Origin: Albifimbria verrucaria
Lineage: Eukaryota > Ascomycota > Sordariomycetes > Hypocreales > Stachybotryaceae
Reading direction: 5' to 3'
Assembly (NCBI GenBank): GCA_020081605.1
Contig: JAHREC010000045.1
Location: forward strand, 2,790,001 to 2,854,000
DNA length: 64,000 nucleotides
Positions 1-13,099 of this stretch are shown here, one piece after another. Position 1 is the stretch's first letter; each line of letters opens with the position of its first letter. A model generated the notes under the pieces. It was not told the DNA's origin. It searched no databases and worked only from the letters and a program-made list of their open reading frames with translations. The position numbers and the translations under genes are program-made.

Positions 1-1039
1 CTCCCAGTCGTTGAAGAGCTGCTGAGTACGGTTGCTCTGCTGCGCGACAATGAAGCCGGTGTTCCACAGGACCCAGTCTTTCTCATCACGGTTACCCTTG
101 GTGTTGGGGTCCTCGGCCATGGCCAGGAGGGTCTCGGGCTTGATGTTCCAGAGGCTCAGGAGCCACTCGAAGGGCAGGTGCATCTGCTGGAAAACGGCGT
201 CGGCATCGAGGAAGACGACGACATCGTACTTCTTGAGCGCTTCTCTGATGATGGGGACCTTGACCCAGGTGCCCCATCGATCCTCGTAATTGGGGCTCGG
301 ACTAATCGGTAATCGTAGCCGTGGATAAGAGCTGGCAGGCGAAAACAGTCAGTTGAATGATTACTACCCGAGACATTTTGTCGGAGACTCACCATAAAGG
401 AAATGGTTCAGGATACCGGCCGTACGACCCTTGATGGTGGTTTTATCGAGAGGCTTCTTGTTAAGGATCGCACCTTCGCTCAGGTCCAGCCGCGAGTCGA
501 CGTCGATGATGAGGATCTTCTTCTCGCCTCGGGCCCATTTGTGGTTCTTGTCGGGGATGTTGTACTCCTTGTTGCTTTCGTCGGTAACGAAGTGCGGATC
601 GCTGACGTTATGCAGGAAAGGCTCCCATATTTTCGGGAGGAGAGTAGCGACGTCTTGGTGCCACGACGATGTCCAAACCGACCAGGCCCTAAACACCAAA
701 AGTTTTAGTTACTGAGACTCTGGCGCGCGTTTTATTGTTTCCCTCTGGCCCTCTCATTTCCCCTTTCTCTCTGTTCCATGCCTCATTCGATTGGTTTTCG
801 TATTTCCCATCTCTTCCAAGTTTTAAATGTCGAGAGTATTCGTGATTGCGCGGTCGACATCGTGGGTTGGGGAGGCTGAAGGGGCGGCATCGCAACTTAC
901 TGGTAAGGGGTAGTCAAATGCTTCGGGTACGACGAGAACAGGTGAGACGTGTAAAATAATGACCCGCAAGAAAACAGGAAAACACGGCCAACAGTACTCG
1001 GGCGCAGATGCTCAAACGATGTTGCGGTGAATACAACAT
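1..1039 (-). CDS. GMA12/MNN10-type glycosyltransferase (C-terminus cut by window edge)
   Basis: Probably a type II Golgi membrane glycosyltransferase of the galactosyl/mannosyltransferase GMA12/MNN10 superfamily, transferring a nucleotide-sugar residue to glycans. The ATG at 1039 starts a short basic N-terminus followed by a hydrophobic signal anchor (VLLAVFSCFLAG). Exons read 1039-901, 688-393 and 331 to beyond base 1; the donors GTAAGT (900) and GTGAGT (392) and both acceptors are clear. Exon 3 holds YDVVVFLDADAVF, the DxD metal/nucleotide-sugar motif, and the WNTGFIV segment typical of the family. The anchor frame and the frame entering exon 2 differ by one base, so one base seems lost between about 975 and 905. 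Family assignment is fairly safe; donor sugar and linkage cannot be told from sequence. The C-terminal part lies outside the window. Confidence 0.75.
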
Positions 1040-4000
1040 GGCTGTGGGTGTTGTGCGGAAAGAATGGACGGACGAGCCTCGAGAGTGAAGTCTTATCGGG
1101 GGCGAGGGAAGAAGCTTCAGACGGTTGAGGAAGCGACCGAAAGGGAGAGAAAAAGAACAATGGACCTCAGCTTGGATATATTAGGCGCGATCATGAGAGA
1201 GAGTGAGAGAGACGGGCTATGCCGCACAGGCCCCCTTCTCTTAGCCCCCTCCCACCCCTGTCGTCAACACTACTGGGCAACCTATCCTATTAAGCGCATC
1301 CTGGATTAATTTGAAAGGTCTGCGCCTCGCTAGCGTTGTACCATGAAACGACCGTACCCAGAACCCATCAGTGTCTCCTCCGTTGCTGGCTAGCAAGGGG
1401 AGACGGGGGTTAGTGTTGGAACAGCTCTGTCCATCACCTCAGCCAGCGCCAGGCGAGGCACGGTTGAAGCCATCGGCCTGTGACCCAGCGAATACGGGTT
1501 CTTCCATGGAAGGGATTCCCTACGACGGTACCTTTCGAGCAGCGGGGACCTCGAGGCCAGGGCTCCTTTATGCTCCGTGTTCTAGAACGCTGGGTGAGCA
1601 GCGCTCCTCGTATCTTGGCGTCTTGGTGCCACCCAACCACTAATACCGTTTAGTTGGCATTACTCACTCATAGTTTTCCAGTCGATGACGGATGGCACGA
1701 TTTCTTAGTGCCTCTTGAATCATTATCGACACTACGAAAAGCCGAGGTGGTTCTCCAGTAGCAGCATACCAAGGCTGAGAAATGCTTGATTTTGATTGTC
1801 CAGGCTAAGAAAATTTTACTCAAGCCTCTGACGGGGGCGTCTGACGCTTCATCCATGCTTTTACTGGGGCCGCAACGTGAATTGCATGAAGATCAGTGCC
1901 TGGAAAGGAATGAAGGCCAAAGAATAAATGAAGAAGGGCTTTTCGTTTTTTGCTCCCCCTCCTCCCAAAGATCAACTACTGAGTGAATTAAAAGATAAAT
2001 AAATAAATAAAAAGCTTAGCCTTGGGCGTACCGTCCACAGACCATGTCGACATGCAGCCGGAACCTCATAATCTTACATGCATCCAATTAGCTGGGTACA
2101 GTGAATCAAGGAATATTAGGCGCTATGCCGATTCCGATGCTGAGGCAAAGGCGACCCTGAGCTAGCTTTGTCCTTTAGGTCTGTTTCTGCATTGTTCTGT
2201 TCTCCCTCGTTTGCTTTAATTCTGAACAATTGCCCATTTTCACCACGAGTCTAACGGCGCTGGCCTGGCCCACAAGCCGGTGAAAGTCTCCTTTATTGCA
2301 AAAGGCCTAAAAGCCAAATGAGGACAAGCGGCTGGAGGGTGTGAGACGGGGGCTGCTTTGGTCTCATCGTATATTTAGGTGTTTGTTGGCCATGATCGCC
2401 CTTGTCCACTCCCCTCCTCACCCCTATCCTGAAGCACATCAACCCCCGACAAGCACGGCCAACACCCGGCCAGGCGGACTGGTACTCCCATAGGGCGATA
2501 GATTTAAGAAAGAGCACGTTTTCCCAGCGCTGGCACAGAAGCGTCTTGGCGCGCAATGCCTCCATCTTAATCGACTGAGCCCCTGGGCATGCTTGTCTAC
2601 AGCGTTACGCGTGCTGCTGTGCGCTCTCGACCAGCCCTACGTAAGTCAATTCGACCCCAACCTTGCCCTCGTTCTTCTCCAAATAAGATGCCGTCTCTCC
2701 TTCTCCTCCCCTCCCAATGTGGCCCCAATCTCACCGTTCCCACGCCCTCGGACTTTCCTCCACACGCGAATCAAAACCTACGCACCAGCATGCCCTCTGT
2801 CAAAACACAATGCCGTAAATGAAAAGTCCAGAGTCCTCTTAAGGAGATCTCGTATTGAATTTCGGGAAGGCCCACCCAGATTAGGGTCCTTCACAGCTAA
2901 GGTCTGGGAGCGCCCCTCTCCCGTCTCTTACCTTTCCCCTCGAGCACGGCATTCTCGGGCTTCGGTGGACGGACGGGCTTATGCCACGATTCGGCATGAA
3001 CAACCGATAGTGGCCTTCGTATACTGCGACGTGCGTCATTAAAGGAGCTTCAAAGAGCCGTGCTATTCTTGCTTCTTCTGCATGACGTTCTAGCTTCACT
3101 CATTCCCACTATTCCGTAGGAAGCCGTGGCCTGGAGCGTAAAGACAGGACGAACTCCCTCCTGTACGCCGATTGCCGCGTGGGCTTCACAGGCGGCAAGC
3201 TTATCGTGCCGGTGTACCCGTCTTTACTGCTCCACATAAGTGGCTGATATACGCTTTGTCCAATCAGCTCGCCCAGTGGATGGCCCTGGCTGATGGCCTG
3301 GCTTGAGCTTCTCGGCCTTACGGCTGTGACAGCAAATCAGCAAGTCACAGAAAAGCTTCGCTCTCTTGGCTTCTGTTCCTGGTCGCAGATTGGACCCCTG
3401 CTTCCATACGATGTCCCTGACCCCATTGTCCTCTCCTTTTAGGCTTAACACATTCGTAAATGAATGGATTCGGTATCATCCGTCGAGCGTCTAAACCACA
3501 AGAGGGAAAATTGCACTTGTCTGGAACCGATGCGATCTTATTTTGGTGCTTTGCCTCATAGGTACATGGAATGGCCCCTTTTCAAGGCTCTTCCCGTAGG
3601 CTGTGCTCCGTTCGTCGACTAACGTGCGTCCCTACCAGCATGTCAGTGCCTCAAATCAAGCTCCTACAGCGTCGTGCCGCCTAAGCATCCGTCTCACTCT
3701 CCATAATGATGATAAGACACTTGCGAGGCACCATTCCCTTCTTCGTTTGTCATTATTTCTCGAATTGTTTGCCTTCGTCACCCGAAAGCCAGCACAGAGC
3801 GTACATGGGAAAATTACCAATTACAGCTCCAATGCCTCTCCATACCACTGATAGAAATTAGTTTGTTCATCGAAACAGCCCAGCCCCTTATAACCCCTGT
3901 GGATTCTACTGCTAACATTGTGCGGCGAGGGATGCATTACAGTGGCGGCGACCCAAGGGTTGACTAAGCTATCATATTACTACGCAAATTCAGCGTGCGG

Positions 4001-4383
4001 CGGCGATCCCCTGAGTGCGAGGCAGAGCCTGCAATCCTTCCAGGTAAGAAGTAACGTATCTTCGCGCATTGGTACCATTTGCGGCGACTTCCACCCAAGT
4101 CCCATTGACGACGGACCTATTCGTAAGTAGTTATACAACTCTGTTGTCACACATTATTAAATTCAAGGATGTGGGAGGAACAAGTATGATCCCTAGGACT
4201 TTTCACCGACAAGCTTTTGTCGGCCCCTTGTACGGAGTTGACAGGGAGGTGCGGGACGAGAATGCATATGCTGGGGTCTTTTACAAGCAATTCGCGATCT
4301 CTTGCGCACAGCAACTTCGGCTGCTGTCTAAACATAGGGGTTTCAAAATCTCGTATGTGAAGCTACAGCCATTGCTCAAATTA
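1040..4383. other. Gene-free stretch
   Basis: No reading frame here resembles a known protein and no pair of splice sites assembles one. It contains a short GA-rich run (about 1190-1212) and otherwise ordinary-composition sequence. The segment next to 1039 should hold the promoter of the glycosyltransferase. The rest may be intergenic or carry non-coding transcripts that I cannot see. Confidence 0.5.
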
Positions 4384-5499
4384 CTACTCTGCAGACTGCA
4401 ACGAGGTGAGGACTTCAGGTGCATGGAAAGACTTGAGCTCTTCCAGAGTCTCATTCCAGAGCCGTTCCATCATTTCCGTGCCCTCTACCGTGTACATCAT
4501 CTTGTGAAAACTATGGAGGAAGTCAGTATCAGAGTTATGAAAGCGCAAAAGGCTTCAATAGGTCCATGCTGCACTTTGTTCGGTGGTGTAGATACTTACG
4601 GGTGAACTTCCCAGTTGACAAGAAATCCTCCATGGCTTTCTTCTCCCTTGACTCCTACAGCGTCCATGTATGTCCAAGCGGCTTCTTCCATTGTTCGAGC
4701 TGTCAGTCTTTTAAGTGTGTCGAATATTACTCCAGAACATCCGGAGAAGCTACGGTGCAAGCTCGAACCGGCCACAAATCCCGGGTCAACCGCGTTAATT
4801 ACAACATCGGCCGATTTGATATATTCGCTCAGCTTGTGCGTGAGTATTAATTGCAGTGATTTGGTGGTTGCATAACGGTCCATGAAAGGGCCCCAAAACT
4901 GAGGATTGTCAAATGATGGGATTAGAGGCACAGTGTCTCGATTTGGGAAAAGGTTGGTCAAGCCGGCATTGGATGATACAATGGTGAGGCGACGGGGATT
5001 TCCAGTCAAATGCTGTTCTTTGAGTATTGGAAGAAGGAGTATGGCAAGAAGAGCTGTTGATAAGTAATTGACCTGGAATGTTTCTTCATGTCCAGTCGCA
5101 CAAGTTTTGAATTCCACATTCAACACGCTTGCGTTTAGAACGACTTTATCAATGCGTGCCAGGCTGGAACATCTCTCGGCAAAGTTTCGAATAGATTCAT
5201 ACGAGATCATATCGAGTGGCCAGACTTCGATCTTGACCCCTGGATGCGAAATCCGGAGTGACGCTGCCGCTGCCTCTCCTTCGGTAGGCTACGCACCCCC
5301 ATTATAAGATGCGACAGGCCACGCGCGAGCATCTGGCGGCTTGCTTCGAGGCCAATACCGACGTTACTGCCAGTAATGATGGCCGTCTGCCCTGCGAAGG
5401 AGGTGGTGTCTGGCGGAGATTTGCTTTTGTCAAAATTTGGGTAGTAACGTAGAGACCCAGAGAAGATTGTGTACGTGGTTCGAGTTTGAGCGAAGCCAT
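4384..5499 (-). CDS. Short-chain dehydrogenase/reductase (two frameshifts)
   Basis: NAD(P)-dependent SDR-family oxidoreductase, retinol-dehydrogenase-like, substrate unknown. Two exons: 5499-4600 and 4510-4384, with a GTAAGT donor at 4599 and an acceptor CATAG just before 4510; the second exon gives a family-typical C-terminal tail. The cofactor motif TGSNVGIG, the catalytic Ser in SSNAGL and the active-site YATTK are all present. The usual NAG motif reads NAS. The opening codons, the TGSNVGIG segment and the rest lie in three different frames, so single bases appear missing near 5418-5428 and 5275-5285. Exon lengths total 1027 nt; adding two bases gives 342 codons plus stop, normal for the family. 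It is either an assembly artefact or a recently broken gene. Confidence 0.75.
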
Positions 5500-6141
5500 G
5501 ATAAAGAGGATTTAGATTATGGAAGTTCGAAACGTAACGAATTGTGATGTTGTTTATCCCGAAAGTGTGTATTCCTTGATTGCTATTTGTCGTCAGAATA
5601 TTCTAAAACCCACGAGAAAATGCTTGCTTTTTATACATGAACAACAACAGCGCTGCTCGCTTGCATTATTACTATATCCTATTCTCCGGGATTGTATTTA
5701 CATATCATCTTCCCAAGAAAGATGCCAATGTGGTTCATGCATTCGATCTAGGTGCTTGGCCTCTGATATCCGAGCAAGTTCATTTGGGCTACCGGGTAGT
5801 TGGCTACCCAGAGTTGCAGGGATTGTCCAAATTGGGAAAACGATGTGGTTAGATAGCCGGGTTCACGGATGATGCTTAAATCTGATATGTTGTTATTTCA
5901 AGAATGGGGCAATCAATTGTTGATGCCTTAAACTTTGAAGGAGGACGTGGCCAGAGCCCATCCTTCTGAACTCGCACACGACATCTACCACTGGCTCTCG
6001 ACAGTGCCCTGTTCTTCTCGAAATACGCAAACCAGCGGTCGTGTCCAGATTCGCTTTGTGCACTGCACTCTACCCTGAATAACGCTTAACCTAGACACTG
6101 GTTACCCGTATACGGTTGACCCCGGAGCAATCCCTATCAAG
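5500..6141. other. Intergenic region between divergent genes
   Basis: About 640 bp separating the divergent SDR and regulator genes. It presumably holds both promoters. No specific element was recognised. Confidence 0.5.
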
Positions 6142-7651
6142 ATGGTACAGTTAGTCTTCGTTCCGGTCGACAGCAAGGGGGACCTCGCAGCACAGACGAG
6201 AGGCATGCCATTCGAAGCCATTGCATGATAGGGAAGAACAAGCGCCCGGACTCTCGCAGGTCCCGCCAAGCCCTCAAGAAGCAGCAGCTGGCAGCTCGCC
6301 TACCCTTCAGCCAAGAGCAAGATTTGGATTCCTCCATACGCGGGGACAAGGAACAATCTGAAACAAACATAATCGACCCACACTCATTGGACGGCAGAGC
6401 TATCTTGGCTATGACTGCGTGCATCCATGTCCTTTCGATGGGCAGAATGCCATCAGACTTGGAACTTCTAGGCCTTCCACAACAAAGTTACATGAGCCGC
6501 TGTAAGGAGCTCATCTACAAATGTAAGTTTTAATCAGGAGTATATCAGAGTTTGGAGCTGACAACAGGCCCTTGAATAAAAGACGGCGTGATCAAGAAGA
6601 TAATCTATCCCGTGGACCAATGTGTCGATTTCGGCCACGAACTTGATCCTAATTGCGCCGGACTATTCACATACGATGCCGGCTTTGTGCATTCATTGTT
6701 ATTCATCAGCTCTACACTAGAAGAGTTTGTGTTGAGACGCCCCGTGTCTCGCACAACACTATTTCATTCCAAGCAAACGTTGGCATATTTAAGCCGAACA
6801 CTGTCGGATCCCGATTCACACGTTAGCGATGCGACTCTATATATTGTATTAAGTCTTTCATTCGTGGCTAGCATCATCGGGGATCGCAACGCCCTGACAC
6901 TTCACCTAGCTGGTCTGAAGAGGATTACACACTTGCGAGGCGGCATCAATGACAGATTGCGGTTCAAAATCGACCGTATGGATCTTTCAGTCTACCTGAA
7001 CAGCGGAAGTCCTTCATATTACTCATCTGGACCTGTAATATGGGCTTCTTGTTTTCAAACCAAGCCACCTCTGTTGGCGTGCTCGCCTGAAATGATGCAT
7101 CTGGTCTACCAGATCAGAAACGAACGGCTAACTACTCTCTTGCACGACGTACAATACTTTGCCCATCTAATGTCCCAACACCAGTACACAGATAACCGTC
7201 TAAATGCCCGAGTATTCAATGATTCCTCAACTCGATTCAATCTCGTTTATTTGCGCTTGAAGATGAGCCACTTGATATGATGGAAGAATGTCTTCGCTTG
7301 TCTTTATTAGCTCTCTTGTCGACTACGCTCCAGCTTCCGAGTCGTAAGACATCTGCATCCCATTTTAAGTTGAGATTTCAACGACTATGCCTGCAACTAT
7401 GGAGGTCTAATTCAACCACGGAGCATATTATCTTCTGGATACTCATGGTTGGCTTGGTATCTGTGTTTGAGGAAGATGAATTGTGGTTAATCAATATTTG
7501 GCAAAACCTTCCATCATCCATATTACCATGGGATGGAGCAAAACTAGAGCTCCAGAATTTCATCTGGGTTGGATGTCTTCATGATGAGCTAGGAAAGAAA
7601 GCATTCACTGCGTTAGCAAGCCGGCTGCAGTCAGTGCCTGGCACGGAATAG
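6142..7651 (+). CDS. Fungal_trans_2 (DUF3468)-type regulator without a zinc cluster
   Basis: Resembles the large fungal family carrying only the fungal-specific transcription-factor domain (often annotated 'tachykinin family' or DUF3468). Role probably regulatory and nuclear; no target can be inferred. The start MVQLVFVPVDS at 6142 and the RSHxM-like basic motif just before 6225 are the family's N-terminal signature. Exons 6142-6522 and 6583-7651 are joined by a GTAAGT donor. Single-base losses are inferred near 6196-6204 (the MVQ frame to the RSHCM frame) and near 7255-7263 (between FNLVYLRL and EDEPLDMMEE). The exon sum of 1450 nt plus two makes 483 residues. No cysteine-rich DNA-binding domain is visible, which is normal for this family. 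Confidence 0.65.
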
Positions 7652-8592
7652 GGTTTTGACTATGAAACGGGCAAATATGTAAAACAAATTTGTTTCTAGT
7701 ACGGAGTCTTTAGAGCGGCGGAATACTATCATTTTATGCTGAGACATGCTGTTGGTGATGGGAGTGGCTATTTCGTGATAAGTGACAGGTCTTCACGAAT
7801 CAAACATAATGAAAGCGATGCTGTCTAGAGTGCGGTATGGTCAGACAGTAAGCAATGTCTAGAACAAAGGAAACCATTTTTGAGGATACATGTGATAGGA
7901 GCACCTGATTCGAGACATGTCTTGCATGTGGCCATCGAGTGGTGCAGTGCTCATTGACAGGTTTGTGATCGCCGGTATCTGCACAATCATCAGCACTATC
8001 GCGGCTTCTGGTCTTGGGTTCCTTGGAAAGATAAGAGAAAACTCACTGTTCTGCCATTCTGACCAATAAAGTGCCCGGAGACTCCTCATTCTAGACGTCC
8101 TGGATCAAAGGGCCAAGCACGGCTGGACTCCTGCTCTGCTTGGATATCTCTTGGCTGCGACCGCCCGCTGCCGATTTTCCGAACCAGTGGGTTCGCTGAT
8201 CCCTGCAGCTAGAAACGCCCCAGAATTCGATAGTCGAATGCTGCCAATGCAGCTCTCTGCAAGGGCCTAATCTCCCAAGCGGACTTTTTTGCGCGAATGT
8301 CTGCGTTCCTGTTCCCACGTGCGTGAGCGTCGGTGAGCGCAATCAGAGCACGCGCTCCATTCTCCTTCCTGATAGAGCAACCTGAGAGTAAAATAGGCAG
8401 ATTTGGGAGGCGATGGATAAGCTATTCGTCTCTAGAGCGACCTGCGTCGGGGCATTTATCCGATGATGTGCAGGCGGAATGCAATAATACTGAGCATTAT
8501 AAAGGGACCTGTCTGCTGTGCATCATCGTGGAACCTCGTCCTGGTTCGTTGATTGTTTGCTTCCCCGTAAATCGACCAAACGACTGCACACC
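7652..8592. other. Intergenic region
   Basis: No supported gene. The last 200-300 bases before 8593 should hold the RNase T2 promoter, with TATA-like sequence (attataaaggg) around 8498-8508. Confidence 0.4.
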
Positions 8593-9871
8593 ATGGCGCC
8601 AAGATCTCTGCTTCTCGGTGCCGTCTTGGCCATTGCTCCCGCCATGGCAGCAATCCCTGCCTCCTTGGCTTGTCCATTGGATGCTCCATTGAGCTGCCAT
8701 AACACCACGGCTTACGACAACACCTGCTGCTTCAACTTCCTGGTGGACAGGTCCTCCTGACCCAGTTCTGGGATACCCAGCCTTCGACAGGCCCTGCCGA
8801 CTCATGGACAGTTCATGGTCTCTGGTATGATGAATAATCCATCAAGATCCCCACATTCTGTCCATCATCGATTGACTGACACCAATTGAAGGCCGGATAA
8901 CTGCGATGGTTCATATGAGCAGTACTGTGATAAGAACAGGGAGTACTTTAACATTAGTACTATTCTCCGCGCCGAGGCTCCCTGCACTCTCAAGTACATG
9001 GAGACTTATTGGAAGGACTACCAGGGCGACGATGAGGATTTCTGGGAGCACGAGTTCAACAAGCATGGTACTTGCATGAGCACTCTGGAGCCTTCTTGCT
9101 ACCCCAATTACCGCCCTGGCGATGAGGTTGTCGATTACTTCAAGCGCGCCGTGAAGGTGTTCAAGACGCTCCCATCCTATGACTGGCTCGCTGAGGCCGG
9201 CATCGTTCCTTCAGCCACGGCAACATACACCCTCGCCGCTATCCAGGCTGCTCTCACAAAGCACCATGGGTACAACGTGATTGTCAACTGCAACCGCAAC
9301 AAGGAGCTGGATGAACTGTGGTATCACTACAACGTCCAGGGCTCAATTCAATCTGGCGAGTTCGTGCCTGTTGGTCCCGTCGGCTCGCCGTCCACTTGTC
9401 CCGCAACTGGTATCAAGTATCTGCCCAAGTACAGCACGAGCCCTAGCCCCACGACCACAACCACCACGACGGGTAGCGGAACGATCCCTACCGCTGCGCC
9501 TGGCCAGCTCTCTGGTAAGGGCCGTCTGTACGTTCAGGCTCCAGGAACCTCAGACGCCGGCTTCCTTATTAGCGGAGGCAAGTGGTACCGCGGCGGTGGC
9601 ACGCCAGCCACTTACACAGCGACTCCCAACACGGATGGAACTACTTTCTCCTTGAAGACAAGCAAGGGCAAATGCGCCGTGCAGAGCGATTCCTCGTTGA
9701 GCTGTGCAGACTCTGTCTCTGATGCTAGTCCATTTGGATACGACGGCTCGTACTTGACTTACGACGGCTCGTCTACCTTTATGCTACCAAGGTTCCGCTG
9801 GCACTGAGCAGGGAACTGTTTTTACCAACAGCCAGAGTGTCTCTTTCCAGGTTACCTGGACCGCAAGCTAA
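8593..9871 (+). CDS. Secreted ribonuclease T2 with C-terminal extension
   Basis: Extracellular endoribonuclease of the T2 family, cleaving single-stranded RNA through 2',3'-cyclic phosphates. A signal peptide (residues 1 to about 20) precedes a cysteine-rich mature protein. Catalytic site CAS-I is WTVHGLWPDN, split by an intron at 8825-8891, and CAS-II is [11 protein letters not shown] Ser/Thr/Pro-rich linker (about 9430-9500) joins the catalytic domain to a C-terminal domain of roughly 110 residues, as in RNase T2-like 1-A proteins of filamentous fungi. Frame breaks, each one base lost, lie near 8736-8741, 9776-9782 and 9793-9797. With three bases restored the exon sum (1212 nt) becomes 404 codons plus stop. 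Stop TAA at 9869-9871. Confidence 0.88.
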
Positions 9872-11188
9872 AAGCTGGCGTCCATAAAAGAACGAATGAA
9901 CGTGTATGCGACCCCGATTATGACGTTGGAAACATGGCCAACATGGCATTCTTGTAATATAATGATTGAGTTGGCTTGTATCATGTCTCTAAATGGGTAT
10001 GGGTAAATCAAGAGGGTACAATTACGCATATAGGCATGTCAAGAGGGCGCGATACGTATATAATGAGTAACGAGTTACCAGCCATGACGGCTGTCGTGGC
10101 CAGTCTAAGCTCTTTGACTATGGACTACCAACTTCGTCTATCCTCTATTCTGTCAACGTCGAGTGTATGCTATATTGTATGGAGACGTTCTCCTTGTATC
10201 TCGAAGGCGAGCCAGCCCGAGGAAGCCTCAGTACCTTCGATTGATGCATAATAGCAAGATGTTGAAGTCATGCTATATCAGTAGCTCTTACAGTTGAAGC
10301 ATACCGGAAAATCTGCTTGTCTGATAACTGATGCGTCCTAGCCATCGTTGTCACGAGATGATATCTGCTCTTGATTGGAAGATGAAATGGCCCAAGCACT
10401 ATCGTAGACATTATTTGCTGATAACACCCAGATGATTCAGCCTTGGTTGCGTACAGGCAGCTTCTAGGGCATGGAAGGAAGAGTGAAGGCTAGGCTTCGC
10501 CTGCATTACATTGTGAGGGTTCGCCATGCAGTTGCCTGTAGCAGTATCGAAAAGCTACCAATGGCCTAGCAAAATACTAGAGCTCACGTCAAGCAAGGTA
10601 TGGGGAATGCCTAAAGAGGGATCTTCGTGCAACCTATATAGCATTTCCAAAACATGGCCTACCAAGATGAACAATTAAATGGTGTGGACCGGGGATGCTA
10701 TCCTTGACCATCACGCAACAATATACAATATCCCCGAAGAAAGCAGGCAACACCATCATGCTGATGAGGAAATCGAACTTGCTGTTCCCTTTCTGTGCCT
10801 TACAGTATCTTCCATATCACTGCGAGTCAAGGCCAGCCTCAAACAGTCATAATTATAGTCAGAAGACGTTAGCTTCAGCGAATAGGTAGGTCTGATATCT
10901 GGGCCTCTACTGGAAGCCTACCATCTGCAGGAATGCCACGCAGCTTGAGAAACAATGCTTTTCAAAACATGCGTCTTTGCCAGATGGCAAGTATCTCGAT
11001 GCTTATAATAGGTGTATCACGTCGACATGAGAAATAAATCACGAAAATCACAGAGCAAGGGTAATGTTTGTATGTGTAATAGGGCATCAGCATAAATTAG
11101 CTCGACTATTTGGATATCTAAAACTTAAAACCCAATGCCAGTGGTATCAATTCATCCCCATCGTATTCAACATCTTAAACACGCTGAT
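9872..11188. other. AT-richer intergenic region
   Basis: No convincing coding sequence on either strand. It lies between the 3' end of the RNase gene and the 3' end of the peptide transporter gene, so promoters are not expected. The sequence is unremarkable. Confidence 0.5.
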
Positions 11189-13099
11189 TTAAGCAGCCTC
11201 CTCGCCCTTCTCGTTAATACCAGGCTGGTTCTGGCCGATGTACTCGGACTTCTTCAACATGTTCCACTTGTCCTCCTCGGAGTCGAGGTGCTTGAAGCAG
11301 AACCAGAAGGCAACACCACCGGCGAAAGCAATGCAGGCAACGGTGGTGTAGTTCCAGACCAGGTAAGGGTCCTCAGAGATGGGGTGAAAGCCTGGCCAAT
11401 GGCGGCAGAGACGGCGCTCATGAACAGGTTCACGGACATGACGAGAGACTTCATGTTCTCGGGAGCCTTGGAGTAGGCGTACTCGTAAGAGGTGACGTTG
11501 GCAAAGATCTCGGCAAGACCAATCAGGATGTAGGGAGAGACTGAGCCCAGACGTTGATGGGAGCAGGGCGGCAGTCCTTCTCAACACCGTCGATGATCTC
11601 CTTGCCACCGGCGTGGTCACCGCAGGGGCTCATCTGGTAGATGTAGTGCTGCATGACAGCGGAGGCAACCATGGACAGGGCAGCGAGCATGAAACCGAAA
11701 GCCATACGCTTGATGGGAGTGAAGGCAATGCCGACCTTGCGCAGCAGAGGGTACAGAACGTGATCAATGATGGGAATCATGATGACGATGGAGATGGGGT
11801 TCAAGTTCTGGATGACGTCGTTGGGGACACCGTGACGCTCAAGAGTAGCAGCCTGCATGGTCAGGTTGCCGGTCATCTGGTTGTAGGACAGGAAGAAGAT
11901 GGGCAGGAAGAGGAAGACCTTGCAGGCCATCAGACCACGGCGGACCTCATCAACCCAGGCGTCATCGTAGGTGAGCCACGAAGGGCGCTCGGCAACGGGA
12001 ACGTTGGAGGGCTTGGCGGAGTCCCAGTTAACCTTGAGGCCGGTGGAACGCTTGCGGGCGAAGAAGAACATCTTCAAGAACTTGGACAGAACGGAGCCGG
12101 TGGGAGGAGACAGCTTGTAGTGCTTCTTCTGCGACCACAGGACAACGGGGGCAAGCATGAACATGCCAGTGGGGATGATGAAAGCCTGCCAGAAACCCTC
12201 AAGCTGCTCAACGTAGACCATACCGATCTGACCGGCCATGGAACCAATGTTGATACAGAAGTAGAAGTAGAGGAAGATACGGGTGTTGGTGATGGCAGGG
12301 TCGACGATGACACGCTCGCCCTTGCGGACCTCAACGCGCATGCGGGTATCCTCGTTCTGCTCGGCCAGCAGGGAGAGACGTTGGCCTTGAAGAAACCAGT
12401 ACCAACGCAGAGACACAGGAGACCGATGATGAAGGCAGCGAACGAGGAGTCAGGCTTGACGATGACGGAGGGGGCAGAGGCGGCGACGAGGATAACGTGG
12501 GCAATGGTAGAGATACCAATGGCCAAGTGAAGAGTCCAGAAACGACCCATGCGGGCATCGGCAATCCAGGCACTAGAGTGGTCATTAGCAAGATGTCGTC
12601 GCCAGGAAGCTTGGCTGGCATAGAGCCATGGAATATCAACTTACCCAAAGAGGGGCATCAGGTAGGCGAAGAATTGGTTGAACAAGCTGATACCCTGGGC
12701 AGCCTTCTGTCCCATACCCAGAGCACCGGGGACATCGTCAGTGGTGAGGGGAGCACCAGTGGTCGAGCCGGGAGGAAGAGGCTTGTTGACGAAGTTGGTG
12801 TAGAGAACCGCAGAACCGTAGTACGAGAAACGCTCGCACAGCTCGACGAAGGCGATCGTCCACATGCTCCACTTGATCTTTCCGGAGACACGCTTCAGGG
12901 TGCGAAGCTCCTCCTCGGTGGGCTTGTCAGGCCAGCTCTCCTCATCGGTGACACTGTCGGTGATGGAGATGGGCGACAGAGTCTCCTTCTTGACGTCCAT
13001 CGAGCCCTTGGCATCGTGGGCGTGGATGCCGTGGTGCTCGGGATCCACAAGGCCCGCCTGGACGATGGCGTCGTTGTCGAGGTTGACGGTGGTAGTCAT
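11189..13099 (-). CDS. ptr2: PTR2-type proton/di-tripeptide transporter
   Basis: Plasma-membrane proton-coupled oligopeptide symporter of the POT/PTR2 family. Exon 1 (13099-12645) has a polar N-terminus, then the family motif WTIAFVELCERFSYYG in the first membrane helix. Exon 2 (12572-11189) carries GTGFFKANVSP, FYFCINIGSMAGQ and NVWAQ, all POT hallmarks, and ends in a short cytosolic tail. The intron is 12573-12644 (GTAAGT to CTAG). Three single-base losses in C-runs are inferred near 12368-12374, 11532-11540 and 11380-11386. The 1839-nt exon sum plus three gives 613 residues, the usual length. Breaks in so conserved a transporter argue for assembly errors. Confidence 0.92.

Noticed and set aside
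11613..12530. Long plus-strand open frame opposite the peptide transporter
   Set aside because: Antisense shadow of biased codon use; its Gly/Asp/Val-rich composition resembles no protein and the other strand encodes a clear POT transporter.
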